Shown here: positions 8,698-17,500 of the stretch, one piece after another
Layout: every line of letters begins with the position of its first letter
How positions within the stretch are numbered: position 1 is the first letter of the stretch
Origin: an uncultured Eubacteriales bacterium
Lineage (GTDB): Bacteria; Bacillota; Clostridia; Oscillospirales; CAG-272
Direction of reading: 5' to 3'
DNA length: 64,000 nt
Assembly: GCA_948467545.1 (NCBI GenBank)
Contig: CAOKER010000003.1
Coordinates: forward strand, 39,500 to 103,499
Made by a program: the position numbers and the translations under genes
The notes under the pieces: generated by a model
Database searches by the model: none
Told to the model about the DNA's origin: nothing
Seen by the model: the letters and a program-made list of their open reading frames with translations, nothing else

Positions 8698-8905
8698 GCA
8701 CGAGTGACGGGCGGAATTTTGCCTTACTGTAAACACGGGAATCACAGAGAATATAATAAAACAAAGGATTTTTTGATGTTTAGGCAGTTCAAACGTCTGA
8801 CGTTGTCTGAGGATACATTTTACTTTTTGGTTATAATATATTCTTTCGATATTCTTTCGATGAAATCTTTTTTACCCCTTCTCTGTGCGCATTGCTTTAA
8901 ATTTT

Positions 8906-10030
8906 TTATTCTGCCGCGGTTGTCAGAGCTGCTTCCGAATCTGAATCAGCTGCGACAGGAACGGCGTTCTCAAGAAGAAATGACAAAACCTTGTTCGGCA
9001 TAATTGCTTTCCACAATTCGGAAAAATCTGCCTGCTGTTCAAGAGATTCAACGGTCGTACCGTATTCTTCGGCTAATTCGGCTATTCCTTCGTCGTAATC
9101 CTTGTCGGTCAGTTTCATTTTTTCAGCGTGAACAATCGAGTAGATTATAAGGTCCTGTTTAACATATGCCTCAGCGGCTGCTTTAGCCTGAGCTTCAAAT
9201 GTCTCATAGGTTGTATTTAAATAAGTAGTTATGAACTCTTCAAGCTCCATTGATTGAGCTTCCGCATACGCGGTATACTGACTTTTTATAGATTCTACAT
9301 AAGTATTTAGTTCGGTTTCGGGAAGACTGTGAAATTCACAGTTTTTGTAAACCGATCCCCATACCTGCTGTTTGTTTTCCGAATCTTGAGACTCTTTGTT
9401 TTCCTCTTCAACCAAAGATTTAATGTAATTTCTGTAATCCTCCGCCGAAGCATAGTCTCCGATACCCGCCACAAATTCGTCTGTAAGCTCTGGAATTTTT
9501 ACCGCTCTGATGAAACGGACGAGAACGGTAAAGTCGACGTCTTTTCCCGCAAGGTCGGGGTTATTCGGATACGGATCGGGAAACTGAAGATGCAGAGTTG
9601 TCGTTTCACCGGCGTTAAGGCCGACAAGTCCTTCTTCAAAACCTTCTATATATCCTCCGGCGCCGAGTGTTATTGTCTGCTCGGTGGCTGTTCCGCCTTC
9701 AAAGGATTCGCCGTCGATTGTACCGGCATAATTTATTGTCAGTGTATCTCCGAGCTTAGCGGGACGGTCGGAAATCACTTCAACCGTTGAATAGTCCTCC
9801 AGCTCTTCCGCCAGCTTTTTTTCAATCTGTTCGTCTGTGGCCTCTATTGTATAAGGGGTATACTCTATTCCTTTATACTGTCCGAGAGTAATATATTCCG
9901 ACAAATCATAATCGTACGGAGGGGTAAAATCTTTAGGAGTTTTGGTATATTGATTTTTACATGAGGAAAATACAACCGCTGTTACTCCAACAATACAGGC
10001 AAGAGAAAACGCCGCGAATTTTTTAATCAT
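8906..10030 (-). CDS. Trigger-factor-like FKBP peptidyl-prolyl isomerase lipoprotein
   Basis: A 374-residue exported lipoprotein. The N-terminus is a type II signal peptide with a lipobox ending VFSSC (Cys24), so it should be anchored outside the membrane. Residues about 75-175 form an FKBP-type PPIase domain (GDTLTINYAGTIDG, FEEGLVGLNAGE, DVDFTVLVRFI). The following region resembles the trigger factor C-terminal chaperone arms (PELTDEFVAGIGDYASAEDYR, then long helices). Such proteins in Clostridia are thought to fold exported proteins, a role like PrsA; that is inference. It has no operon partner and converges with recG. A 3' tail of mixed Ala/Asp/Glu closes the protein. Confidence 0.85.
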   Translation of the reverse strand: MIKKFAAFSLACIVGVTAVVFSSCKNQYTKTPKDFTPPYDYDLSEYITLGQYKGIEYTPYTIEATDEQIEKKLAEELEDYSTVEVISDRPAKLGDTLTINYAGTIDGESFEGGTATEQTITLGAGGYIEGFEEGLVGLNAGETTTLHLQFPDPYPNNPDLAGKDVDFTVLVRFIRAVKIPELTDEFVAGIGDYASAEDYRNYIKSLVEEENKESQDSENKQQVWGSVYKNCEFHSLPETELNTYVESIKSQYTAYAEAQSMELEEFITTYLNTTYETFEAQAKAAAEAYVKQDLIIYSIVHAEKMKLTDKDYDEGIAELAEEYGTTVESLEQQADFSELWKAIMPNKVLSFLLENAVPVAADSDSEAALTTAAE

Positions 10031-10102
10031 TTTTATTTACCTTTCTTGTAAAATATATAATATATAAGAAGTTAAACATACAAATACCGCAATTATAATT
10101 TT

Positions 10103-10205
10103 AGCTTATACAGGCAAGAGATATCCGCCTTTGTGGGCGGCAGTTGCCGATTTTAATTCGGCAGAGGCTTGTACTGCGCTGAATGGGCAGCTGCGCCGCA
10201 CTTAA
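10103..10205 (+). repeat. REP/MITE-like palindromic element, type B
   Basis: Starts TTATACAGGCAAGAG and contains the hairpins CCGCCTTTGTGGGCGG and TTGCCGATTTTAATTCGGCA. It ends in GAATGGGCAGCTGCGCCGCA, close to the type B copy at 1779. It lies between the lipoprotein gene and the 3' end of the phosphofructokinase gene. Confidence 0.55.
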
Positions 10206-10219
10206 TGTTAATGTGCCCT

Positions 10220-11461
10220 TTAGTTTTTATCAATGACAATATGTACAGGCAGACCGTGTTCATATTTTTGAGCCGTTTCACCTTCTATCAGCGGCAGAAT
10301 ATATTTAAGACAAGCGTCTGTAACATTGTTTCCTTCTTCATTTATGAATTCATCCGGTACGGCACGGACAAAATTTGCGATTTTATCAATATCTTCAGAG
10401 CCCGGAACACATACATACGGATCTGAAGAGGTACGAACCAGCGTCATCATCTTTCCGGTAGCGCCGTTTGTTGCTTCAAGCATCGCCGCTTTTCCGACTT
10501 CGACTGCTTCGGTAATATCGGTACGGGAAGCGATATGCGATGCACATCTTTGAAGAATATTCAGCTCTACGGAGCGAACTTTACATCCGAATTTTTCCTT
10601 TACGGCTGCCTCGAGAGCCTTTCCTGTGCCGGAAAGGTACTTATGTCCGAATACATCCGACACCCCGCTTTGTGCGGACTCTCCCACGTAACGGCCGTCG
10701 GCAGTGCGAAGTCCTTCGGAAACCGCAATTACGACATTTGAATGCTTTTTAAATGCTTCATCAATGTCTGCATAGAATCTTTCAAAATCAAATACGCGTT
10801 CGGGCAGATACACGTAATCGGGGGCACATCCGCAGATAAGTCTCGGAAGTGCGGCTGCTGCGGTCAGCCATCCTGCGTCTCTTCCCATTATTTCAACTAT
10901 TGTAACAGCTTTTACAGTATATACAGAACAGTCCCGCAGAATTTCCTGCATGGAGACGGCAATATATTTAGCTGCCGAACCATAGCCCGGAGTATGATCC
11001 GTTCCGGCAACATCATTATCGATTGTTTTCGGAATTCCGACTACCCTTATTTTGTAATCTGTGGTTTTTGCGTATGCCGAAATCTTGGCGACAGTATCCA
11101 TAGAATCATTTCCGCCGATATACAAAAAATATCTTATGTTATATTTTTTAAATATAGCGAACAATTTATCGTATGTTTCGTCATTCTGTCCCTGTTCCGG
11201 CACCGGGGGGAGTTTCATGCGGCATGATCCGAGTGCCGATGACGGAGTATTTTCAAGCAAATCCAGTTTAGATTTATCCGCAAAAATTTCACTCAAATTG
11301 CAGAATCTTTCTTCAAGAATACCTTCGATTCCGTTCAAAGCTCCGTATACCGTACCGATTGACCAATTTTCAATTGTTCCGCGGATTACACCTGCAAGCG
11401 ATGCGTTAATTGCCGCGGTAGGTCCGCCTGACTGACCTACAATAACATTTCCGTATAACAT
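10220..11461 (-). CDS. pfp: 6-phosphofructokinase, PPi-dependent type
   Basis: Cytosolic glycolytic enzyme of 413 residues that phosphorylates fructose 6-phosphate. The N-terminal VGQSGGPTAAINAS, the YIGGNDSMDT loop, the catalytic GIPKTIDNDVAGTDHTPGYGSAA and MGRDAGW motifs place it in the PFK-A superfamily. The phosphoryl-donor positions are Asp in GGNDS (ATP enzymes have Gly, GGDGS) and Lys in PKTIDND (ATP enzymes have Gly, PGTIDND). Both point to pyrophosphate as donor, which would make the step reversible. The start is an ATG with AAGGAGA upstream. It is a single gene downstream of tRNA-Glu on the same strand, separated by a terminator. Confidence 0.9.
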   Translation of the reverse strand: MLYGNVIVGQSGGPTAAINASLAGVIRGTIENWSIGTVYGALNGIEGILEERFCNLSEIFADKSKLDLLENTPSSALGSCRMKLPPVPEQGQNDETYDKLFAIFKKYNIRYFLYIGGNDSMDTVAKISAYAKTTDYKIRVVGIPKTIDNDVAGTDHTPGYGSAAKYIAVSMQEILRDCSVYTVKAVTIVEIMGRDAGWLTAAAALPRLICGCAPDYVYLPERVFDFERFYADIDEAFKKHSNVVIAVSEGLRTADGRYVGESAQSGVSDVFGHKYLSGTGKALEAAVKEKFGCKVRSVELNILQRCASHIASRTDITEAVEVGKAAMLEATNGATGKMMTLVRTSSDPYVCVPGSEDIDKIANFVRAVPDEFINEEGNNVTDACLKYILPLIEGETAQKYEHGLPVHIVIDKN

Positions 11462-11542
11462 CCTGCATTCTCCTTATCCCGGCATCCTGCCGATTTGATT
11501 TTTTAAATATATATTATATACATTTATGTGTTCAGCTTTATA

Positions 11543-11576
11543 CAAAAAATCCGCCTGACAGAATCAAGCGGATTTT
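11543..11576 (-). terminator. Rho-independent terminator after tRNA-Glu
   Basis: Read on the minus strand, AAAATCCGCT...GGCGGATTTTTT forms a 9-bp stem followed by a T run, a few bases after the tRNA 3' end. Confidence 0.8.
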
Positions 11577-11579
11577 CAG

Positions 11580-11654
11580 TGGTGACCCGTAGGGGAATCG
11601 AACCCCTGTTTCCGCCGTGAGAGGGCGGCGTCTTAGCCTCTTGACCAACAGGCC
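11580..11654 (-). tRNA. tRNA-Glu (CTC), CCA encoded
   Basis: On the minus strand the 75-nt sequence folds as a cloverleaf. The acceptor is GGCCTGT paired with ACGGGTC, the D-arm contains GGTCAAGAGGCTAAGAC, and the anticodon stem is CCGCC/GGCGG around loop CTCTCAC, giving anticodon CTC. The T-arm is CAGGGGTTCGATTCCCCT. Discriminator A and a genomically encoded CCA follow. Anticodon CTC reads GAG and matches the glutamate isoacceptor. Confidence 0.95.
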
Positions 11655-11675
11655 TTACAAACTCAATGCCTTTTT

Positions 11676-11704
11676 ATTATACCACACTAAATGGTGAAAA
11701 GCAA
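11676..11704 (-). promoter_or_regulatory. Sigma-A promoter of tRNA-Glu
   Basis: On the minus strand TTGCTT (11699-11704), a 17-base spacer and TATAAT (11676-11681) lie about 20 bases upstream of the tRNA 5' end. Confidence 0.8.
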
Positions 11705-11779
11705 TAGTTTGACATTCTTTTTATGTAAACAAAATATGAACCGAGGTAATCACAATATATTATAAAAGCTATTGGGGAT

Positions 11780-12151
11780 TCATTGCATTGCTTTGATAAG
11801 CTTTTCGATCGCTTCGTTTTTAGTATTTGTGAAGAAAACATCCCTGCCGCAATTTGATTCATGTATAAAATCCTTCAGCGGTTTACTTTTATATTTTGTA
11901 TAGTCTCCGAAAATTGCCGTTTTAACCTTGTAGTTGACAAATTTCTGTAAAATTTCTCCGGCCATACCGCTGCCGAGGATAAAAAATTCATCCGCAATAC
12001 AGTTTTTATCAATAGCTGTGAGATTGGTTCCTGCTTCATATTTTACTGTCATAATTAAGTCCAATGCCGATTGTGTGTCGGTGATAAGCTTTGTATTACC
12101 GGTAATCAATGCGACAGTGGTACCGTTTTGTGTTATGGTTTGTATTTTCAT
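11780..12151 (-). CDS. DUF4180 domain-containing protein
   Basis: A 123-residue soluble protein matching the DUF4180 family, recognisable from GEILQKFVNYKVKTAIFGDY, YKSKPLKDFIHESNCGRDVFF and the N-terminal SALDLIMTVKYEAG stretch. No biochemical role is established for the family to my knowledge. Members often sit in accessory regions next to small acetyltransferases. Here it is the last gene of a three-gene minus-strand block with a kinase-GNAT fusion and a GrpB-acetyltransferase fusion. The start ATG is preceded by AAAAGGATA. There are no membrane segments. Confidence 0.8.
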   Translation of the reverse strand: MKIQTITQNGTTVALITGNTKLITDTQSALDLIMTVKYEAGTNLTAIDKNCIADEFFILGSGMAGEILQKFVNYKVKTAIFGDYTKYKSKPLKDFIHESNCGRDVFFTNTKNEAIEKLIKAMQ

Positions 12152-12184
12152 TATCCTTTTATTTTCCTTTGATAGTTTTATTTG

Positions 12185-13156
12185 CTATATTACTAACCTT
12201 TTTACCATCCTATAATTTGTAAGACATATCCCACTGCGCGTTACGGTATTATCGCAAACCGTCCTCCAGCCGAGACTTTCAAAAAAAGGCCTTGCCGTAG
12301 CGGAAGAGAAAGTATAAGCTTCTTTTACCCCGTCATGAAGAGCCTGCTGTTCCAATGCATAAGTGATTTTCGTCCCGATTTGCTGCCTCTGCCTGTCTTT
12401 ATGAGTATAGAGCATATCAAGATAACCTGTGCTGTCCATATTTCCGAAACCGATTATTATACCGCATTCTTCAGCAACTACAGTATTTGTACCGATAAAA
12501 CGTCGGTTCCATGTATCTGTATCATCATTCGGAGATGCCCGGGCGTCAAGCTGTTCTTCGGTATAGTCCCTTGCATTTACTGCGTGTACGGTTTCATAGA
12601 AGAGCCGAGCCGTGCTCCGAGCGTCCGAAGGACGGTATTTTCTGATTACAAGATTGTCTATACAATAAGCCATGTCAATTAAACAATACGGCAGGTTATA
12701 TTTTCTGCACATTGCTAAATTACGGTTATTTTCATTTATCAGGTTTTCCGCATTCAAATCATCATTACAGACGCGGTTTTCTATTACCTTTGAATATTTG
12801 AGAATATCAGAAAAATGGTTTATAATATAATTCTTGCTCATTATTAAACAGATAAAATGAATGTCAGCAAGATATGTATCAGAAAAATCCTTTTGCCAGT
12901 CAAAAGGAATATAGCAGCCTTCGACGATAAGATTTTGACTGTTTTCGACCGCGGTTTTGATAATTTCCTTTGTAATTTTCCAAAGCCGAGGCGTCAGCAG
13001 CTCATCATCTTCCGCGGTGAGATTAATTTTTCCGCTTCTGATTAATCCCATTTTTAAATGGTCGATTGAGAAATACGGGTAATGATATTTTTCAAGCAGT
13101 CTTTGAGCCAAATTTGTTTTGCCGGTATGCGTGCCGCCGGAAATCATTATGATCAT
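12185..13156 (-). CDS. P-loop kinase fused to GNAT N-acetyltransferase
   Basis: A two-domain cytosolic protein of 323 residues. Residues 1-165 are a P-loop NTPase of the small-molecule kinase type: MIIMISGGTHTGKTNLAQ holds Walker A, and NLIVEGCYIPFDW fits the Walker B/effector region. Residues about 170-323 are a GNAT acetyltransferase (LVIRKYRPSDARSTARLFYE; acetyl-CoA loop RQRQQIGTKI; AYTFSSATARPFFESLGW). I start at the ATG at 13156, which has AAAGGGA eight bases upstream, rather than an ATG eleven codons earlier that lies inside the preceding gene. It follows the GrpB fusion gene by 13 bases, so the two are co-transcribed. Substrates of both domains are unknown; small-molecule or antibiotic modification is possible. 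Confidence 0.8.
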   Translation of the reverse strand: MIIMISGGTHTGKTNLAQRLLEKYHYPYFSIDHLKMGLIRSGKINLTAEDDELLTPRLWKITKEIIKTAVENSQNLIVEGCYIPFDWQKDFSDTYLADIHFICLIMSKNYIINHFSDILKYSKVIENRVCNDDLNAENLINENNRNLAMCRKYNLPYCLIDMAYCIDNLVIRKYRPSDARSTARLFYETVHAVNARDYTEEQLDARASPNDDTDTWNRRFIGTNTVVAEECGIIIGFGNMDSTGYLDMLYTHKDRQRQQIGTKITYALEQQALHDGVKEAYTFSSATARPFFESLGWRTVCDNTVTRSGICLTNYRMVKRLVI

Positions 13157-13169
13157 ACGGTGTTTCCCT

Positions 13170-14333
13170 TTATTCAAAATTGTAATCAATCGGTATTTGC
13201 TTTATCTTACTTAAATCGCCGCCGCATAAAATGTCAAGACTCTCAAATATCTTTTTGGGAGGCCAATTCCACCACCTTAGCTCAAGCAAAAATTCGATTA
13301 ACTTTTCGTCAAATCTGTTTCTGATATGTTTTGCCGGGTTGCCGCCGACAATTGTATATGGGGCGACATTTTTTGTTACCACCGAATTTGCAGCGACGAT
13401 TGAACCGTCACCTATGCTTATTCCCGGCAGAACCGTTACATTCTGTCCTATCCATACATCGTTTCCCACAACCGTGTCTCCCTTAAAAGGCAGGTCCTGT
13501 ATTTTCGGAACTGCTTTTTCCCATCCGTTTCCCATTAGGTTGAACGGATATGTAGTAACACTGCACATTCTATGGTTAGCGCCGTTCATGATGAATTCGA
13601 TACCGCTTGCAACGGCGCAGAATTTGCCTATGATCAGTTTGTCTCCCAAAAACTCGTAGTGATGTGTAACATGGCTTTCAAAACGGCTCGCATCTTTTTC
13701 ATCGCTGAAATAAGTATAGTCGCCTACAATAATATTCGGACGTGTTATAGTGGGTTTTATAAAACAAACGTTTTTTATACCTTTGTTAGGATATATTTCA
13801 TTAGGATCAGGGCCATATTGCATATAGCATTGAATTGCTTTTTCCTCTGTCATCTTTACGAAGCTGTCTTTTCCCTCGCAATAGCGGTCGATGTCATCGA
13901 AAAATTCTTCTGCAAGTCTTTTCTTAAGTTCGGCATAAGCGTGCCTTGCATCGGCGTTTGAACGCATATAATCTCTGAAAGCAAGATGACGATTGATATT
14001 ACAGCTGTCGTTTTCAGCAAAAATATGAACGTGATGTGTGCGGTTGCTGCCGCCTTTTCGGAGAAAACGTCTGCCGCTAATTCCGAACTCGCCCATATAC
14101 TCATAGCCGATCTCTTCAAATTCTTCTGCCTTTTTGTCAACGCTGTCAAGATTCTTTACAACCGGCATAATATCAATGATTGGTTTAGCGGCAAGACCGG
14201 GAACGGCGGTACTTCCGATATGATGAATTCCGACACAGTTATCTCCGAGTATTTTGCGGATTTTTTCCGCTTCATATTTAAATTTCCGCGGCCATTCCGG
14301 ATTGTATTCGGCGATTATTATATGCTGCGGCAT
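13170..14333 (-). CDS. GrpB (UPF0157) domain fused to Vat-type xenobiotic acetyltransferase
   Basis: A 387-residue fusion. Residues about 1-165 are a GrpB/UPF0157 nucleotidyltransferase-like domain (IHHIGSTAVPGLAAKPIIDI). Residues about 172-387 are a left-handed beta-helix acetyltransferase of the Vat/CatB class: YGPDPNEIYP, IIVGDYTYF, FIMNGANHRM with the catalytic-type His, GNDVWIGQNVTVLPG, VGGNPAKHI and the C-terminal RWWNWP. Vat enzymes O-acetylate streptogramin A; CatB relatives act on chloramphenicol. Whether this one confers resistance cannot be told. The junction EEKAIQCYMQYGPDPN joins two normally separate proteins without a stop. The start is the ATG at 14333 with AAAGGAG upstream. 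Confidence 0.85.
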   Translation of the reverse strand: MPQHIIIAEYNPEWPRKFKYEAEKIRKILGDNCVGIHHIGSTAVPGLAAKPIIDIMPVVKNLDSVDKKAEEFEEIGYEYMGEFGISGRRFLRKGGSNRTHHVHIFAENDSCNINRHLAFRDYMRSNADARHAYAELKKRLAEEFFDDIDRYCEGKDSFVKMTEEKAIQCYMQYGPDPNEIYPNKGIKNVCFIKPTITRPNIIVGDYTYFSDEKDASRFESHVTHHYEFLGDKLIIGKFCAVASGIEFIMNGANHRMCSVTTYPFNLMGNGWEKAVPKIQDLPFKGDTVVGNDVWIGQNVTVLPGISIGDGSIVAANSVVTKNVAPYTIVGGNPAKHIRNRFDEKLIEFLLELRWWNWPPKKIFESLDILCGGDLSKIKQIPIDYNFE

Positions 14334-14405
14334 TTTTATCACACTCCTTTCGATATACATAGATATATATAATATACCCCCTTGTCAGAAAATAAGAGCC
14401 GACGG

Positions 14406-14494
14406 TAATGGGGTTATAAAATGGGTTATAAAAAGGTTATAAAAAGAGATATAAAAGGAGATATAAACGGAGATATAAAGAAAATATAAAAGGG
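14406..14494. repeat. Degenerate tandem repeat, GGTTATAAAA / GGAGATATAAA units
   Basis: About seven diverged 11-14 bp units fill the spacer between the GrpB fusion gene and the 3' end of the P-type ATPase-like gene. There is no coding potential. Confidence 0.75.
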
Positions 14495-14522
14495 TTGGCA
14501 ATGCCGCCCGTTGTTATGTACT

Positions 14523-17500
14523 TTATTGTTTGTCTTTATCGTTTCCGGCTGAAAAAATACTTTCGATTATCTCGCTGCCGATTTCAAAGCTTTCTTGTTC
14601 GGATGGCAAGGCTTCGGTATTATCGGTGCTTACGCCCGTGCCCTTTTTATCTGATTTGAGAGGCAGACGATTATTCTTCGGCATATTTTTTTCTTGAGGG
14701 ATAACCTCAGCTGCTGTATCCGACGGCGAAATTTCATCGGATTTTTTGTTATCCGCGTCATTTGTTTCGTTGTCGGAACTCTTTTTTTCAGCTTCGGCAT
14801 TTTCTGAATTGTCTTGATTTTCGTGAACTGTTTTAGCTTGTCCCGGCATTGTATAATCCAATCCAAAATCTTCCGCACCCGATTCGGATATTTTTATAAA
14901 GGATTCCAAATCAAAATCTGCAAAAAGTCCGGGACTTTCACTCTTGTCTTTGTCACTGACAGAATGATTATCCTTCGGCTGTTCCTCTTCATGTTCATAA
15001 GAGGCTTTGCTTTTTCCTCTTTGCAGTAACTTCCGAAGCTTTAATCTGAGCCAAGTGCCCGCGCGGGAATTTCCGTTTATGAATTTATATATTTCGGCCG
15101 CGGACGCTGTGAACAATGCAGGAATGAGCATTACCCAAACTCCGTTTATGCCGAACGACGTTATGCCGAAGAGGCTGCCGAAGTCAGGGATGAAAAACGA
15201 CAGCAGGGCGAGAACGGCGCATAAGACGACCGTCAGCAATCCGATTCCGTTGATTGACGCTTTGGTACTGAAAACGCTGCTCGTACGCTTTATTTCAAAG
15301 AGAAGTACAAATTGCGTCAGAGTAAATCCGAGAAATGAAGCCGATACAAGCTGTGCGGACGACAGACCGAACTTTTCGGATGAAGCGGCGCATGATGCGG
15401 CAATCAGCAAGACCGCCCAAACGCATCCGAAAACAAGATAGGGAACATTGCTGTAAAAAGGTCTTGCCATTTTTCTTTCAATATTTCTGCGGCTTTTAAG
15501 AATACTCGGAGACGGTGTCTGAAAGGCTATTGTGAATACGGCGGCAAAATCGACGATAAATCCGGAAAACAATATCTGAACAGGCGTCATTATATATTTT
15601 CCGCACAGAACTCCCCATAATACAAGAATCAGACGCGCGGCCTGTGTCGTTACAAGATACGCAACCGCATTCATAATATTGCTGTAGGTTTGCGCGGAGC
15701 TTTTCACGGTGCCGAGCATGGCGTTAAATCCTCCGAATCCGCTTTTTTCGGGCGGCAGCAATACGACATTCGACATGTAACGAAGCGCGGCGGTTCCCGC
15801 GGCTGCCTTTTTTTCACCTGTTATGATAGGGGCTTTGCGTCCCTTGCCCGAACCTGCCGACGGCTCTTCGGAAAAGGCAAATCCGACGTCAGCCTCGCTC
15901 AGCACGGCAATTTTATCAAGCCTGTCCGCTAAGACGCCGACCTTTCGGCCGTCTGAACGCATCAGATAGACAAGATAGTCGAGCTGACCGGAAGACAAGC
16001 CTATGTACAGGTTGTAAAGAGGGATATTTATTCGGAAAATATCCGGCTTCATACTTGAAATCTGTGAACCGGTTGCTATTTCGCTTTCATTATTTATTAT
16101 TCCGAGAGAACGCGCTATCATCTGTCCTGTTTCACTGCTGTCATCGCATGTCATTACAACCTTAACGCCCGCTTCGAGACAGGAAGAAATATTTTGAGCT
16201 GCACCCTCCATAATAGGCTCTTTTATCACTATAAATCCGTTTAGTACAAGGTCGCTTTGGTTTGCTATCAGTCTTCTGAGATTTGTATACTGCGTTTCCT
16301 TGGAGGCAACCGCAACAACGCGGCAGAACTTTTTGGCAGCCGATTTTATATAGTCGTTGTATTCGTTCAGCTTTTCCGCTGTGATTCTGTGTTTTCCGGA
16401 ACTGTCGCGGTAAAAGCTGCAGCTTTTTAATAGGCTCCTTGCTTCGCCGCGCGATACGGCAATGAATTGTCCCGAATGGATACACAAAGTTGTGTCAAAA
16501 CGGCTTCCGTCCGACACTCCGGCGTGATCTATCTGAATGTAATCTCTCTCAAGCGATGAATTGTACAATCCGAATTTGGACGCGCAGGATATGATCATTT
16601 CTTCTTCGCTTGTGTAAATGCTGTTTCCGCTTAGGTTATCCGACATCAGGCGGTTGGCTCCGTAACGTCCGGTAGTAACTACCGACAGCTTAAGAAGCTC
16701 ACCGCAGCAGCGTTTAAAACCGTGAGCGCCTACCGCGCGTTCATTTCCCGATGCTGTCATTCGGTCTATGCATACGGCGTCGGAGGCGATAAGAGCTGAC
16801 CGCGGAATTATAAGGACATCAATATCCTTTGCCGCTTCAAGCTTTTCTATATTTTTAACAAGCGCGCCGGAATCGTATCCCCTGCGGCGTCTCCGCATAC
16901 CGAGAACACCGAAGCTTACAATTATATATGAAAAGGTAAGATAATAGGAGCTCATCGACGCTACGGCAACGGTAAGCCCCGTTATAAAGCTGTCGAAAAG
17001 ACTGCGTCCCGAATTTCTTCCGAATATAATATCAAGGACAACGATTATGAATACTGCGGCGAGCATGCACAAGGACCATACGGAGCTGTATTTTCGCATA
17101 AGTTTAAATACGCGGAGCTTCTCATAAGAAAGCATGCTCTCATCGGCGTTTTCTTTCTTTATTTTGCCTGCGGCCGTATTTTCCGATGTCGAGTATATTA
17201 TCGCCCGTCCGCTTCCGCTTATGACAATCGAGGACGCAAAAAGAATATTTGTCTGTTCGGAGTGAGAAAGTTCTGTTCCTCTTGACGACGCAAAGCCGGC
17301 GCGCTTTCTCACGGGATTTTTTTCTCCCGTGATTTCCCGCTGCAGGACTGTAAGCCCGTCTGCCTGAATGATTCGTGCGTCGGCGGGAACAATGTCGCCT
17401 GCCGAAAGATATATAACGTCTCCGCGGACAATCTGACTGCTGCCCGTAAAAATTATTTTCCCGTTTCTGACGACCTTGACATATGGGCCGGCCTTTATAC

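Noticed and set aside
8704..9003. 99-codon plus-strand ORF
   Set aside because: It overlaps the 3' end of the lipoprotein gene, has no strong ribosome site and no recognisable family.
10742..11227. 161-codon plus-strand ORF
   Set aside because: It is antisense to the well-supported phosphofructokinase gene and has no protein-like features.
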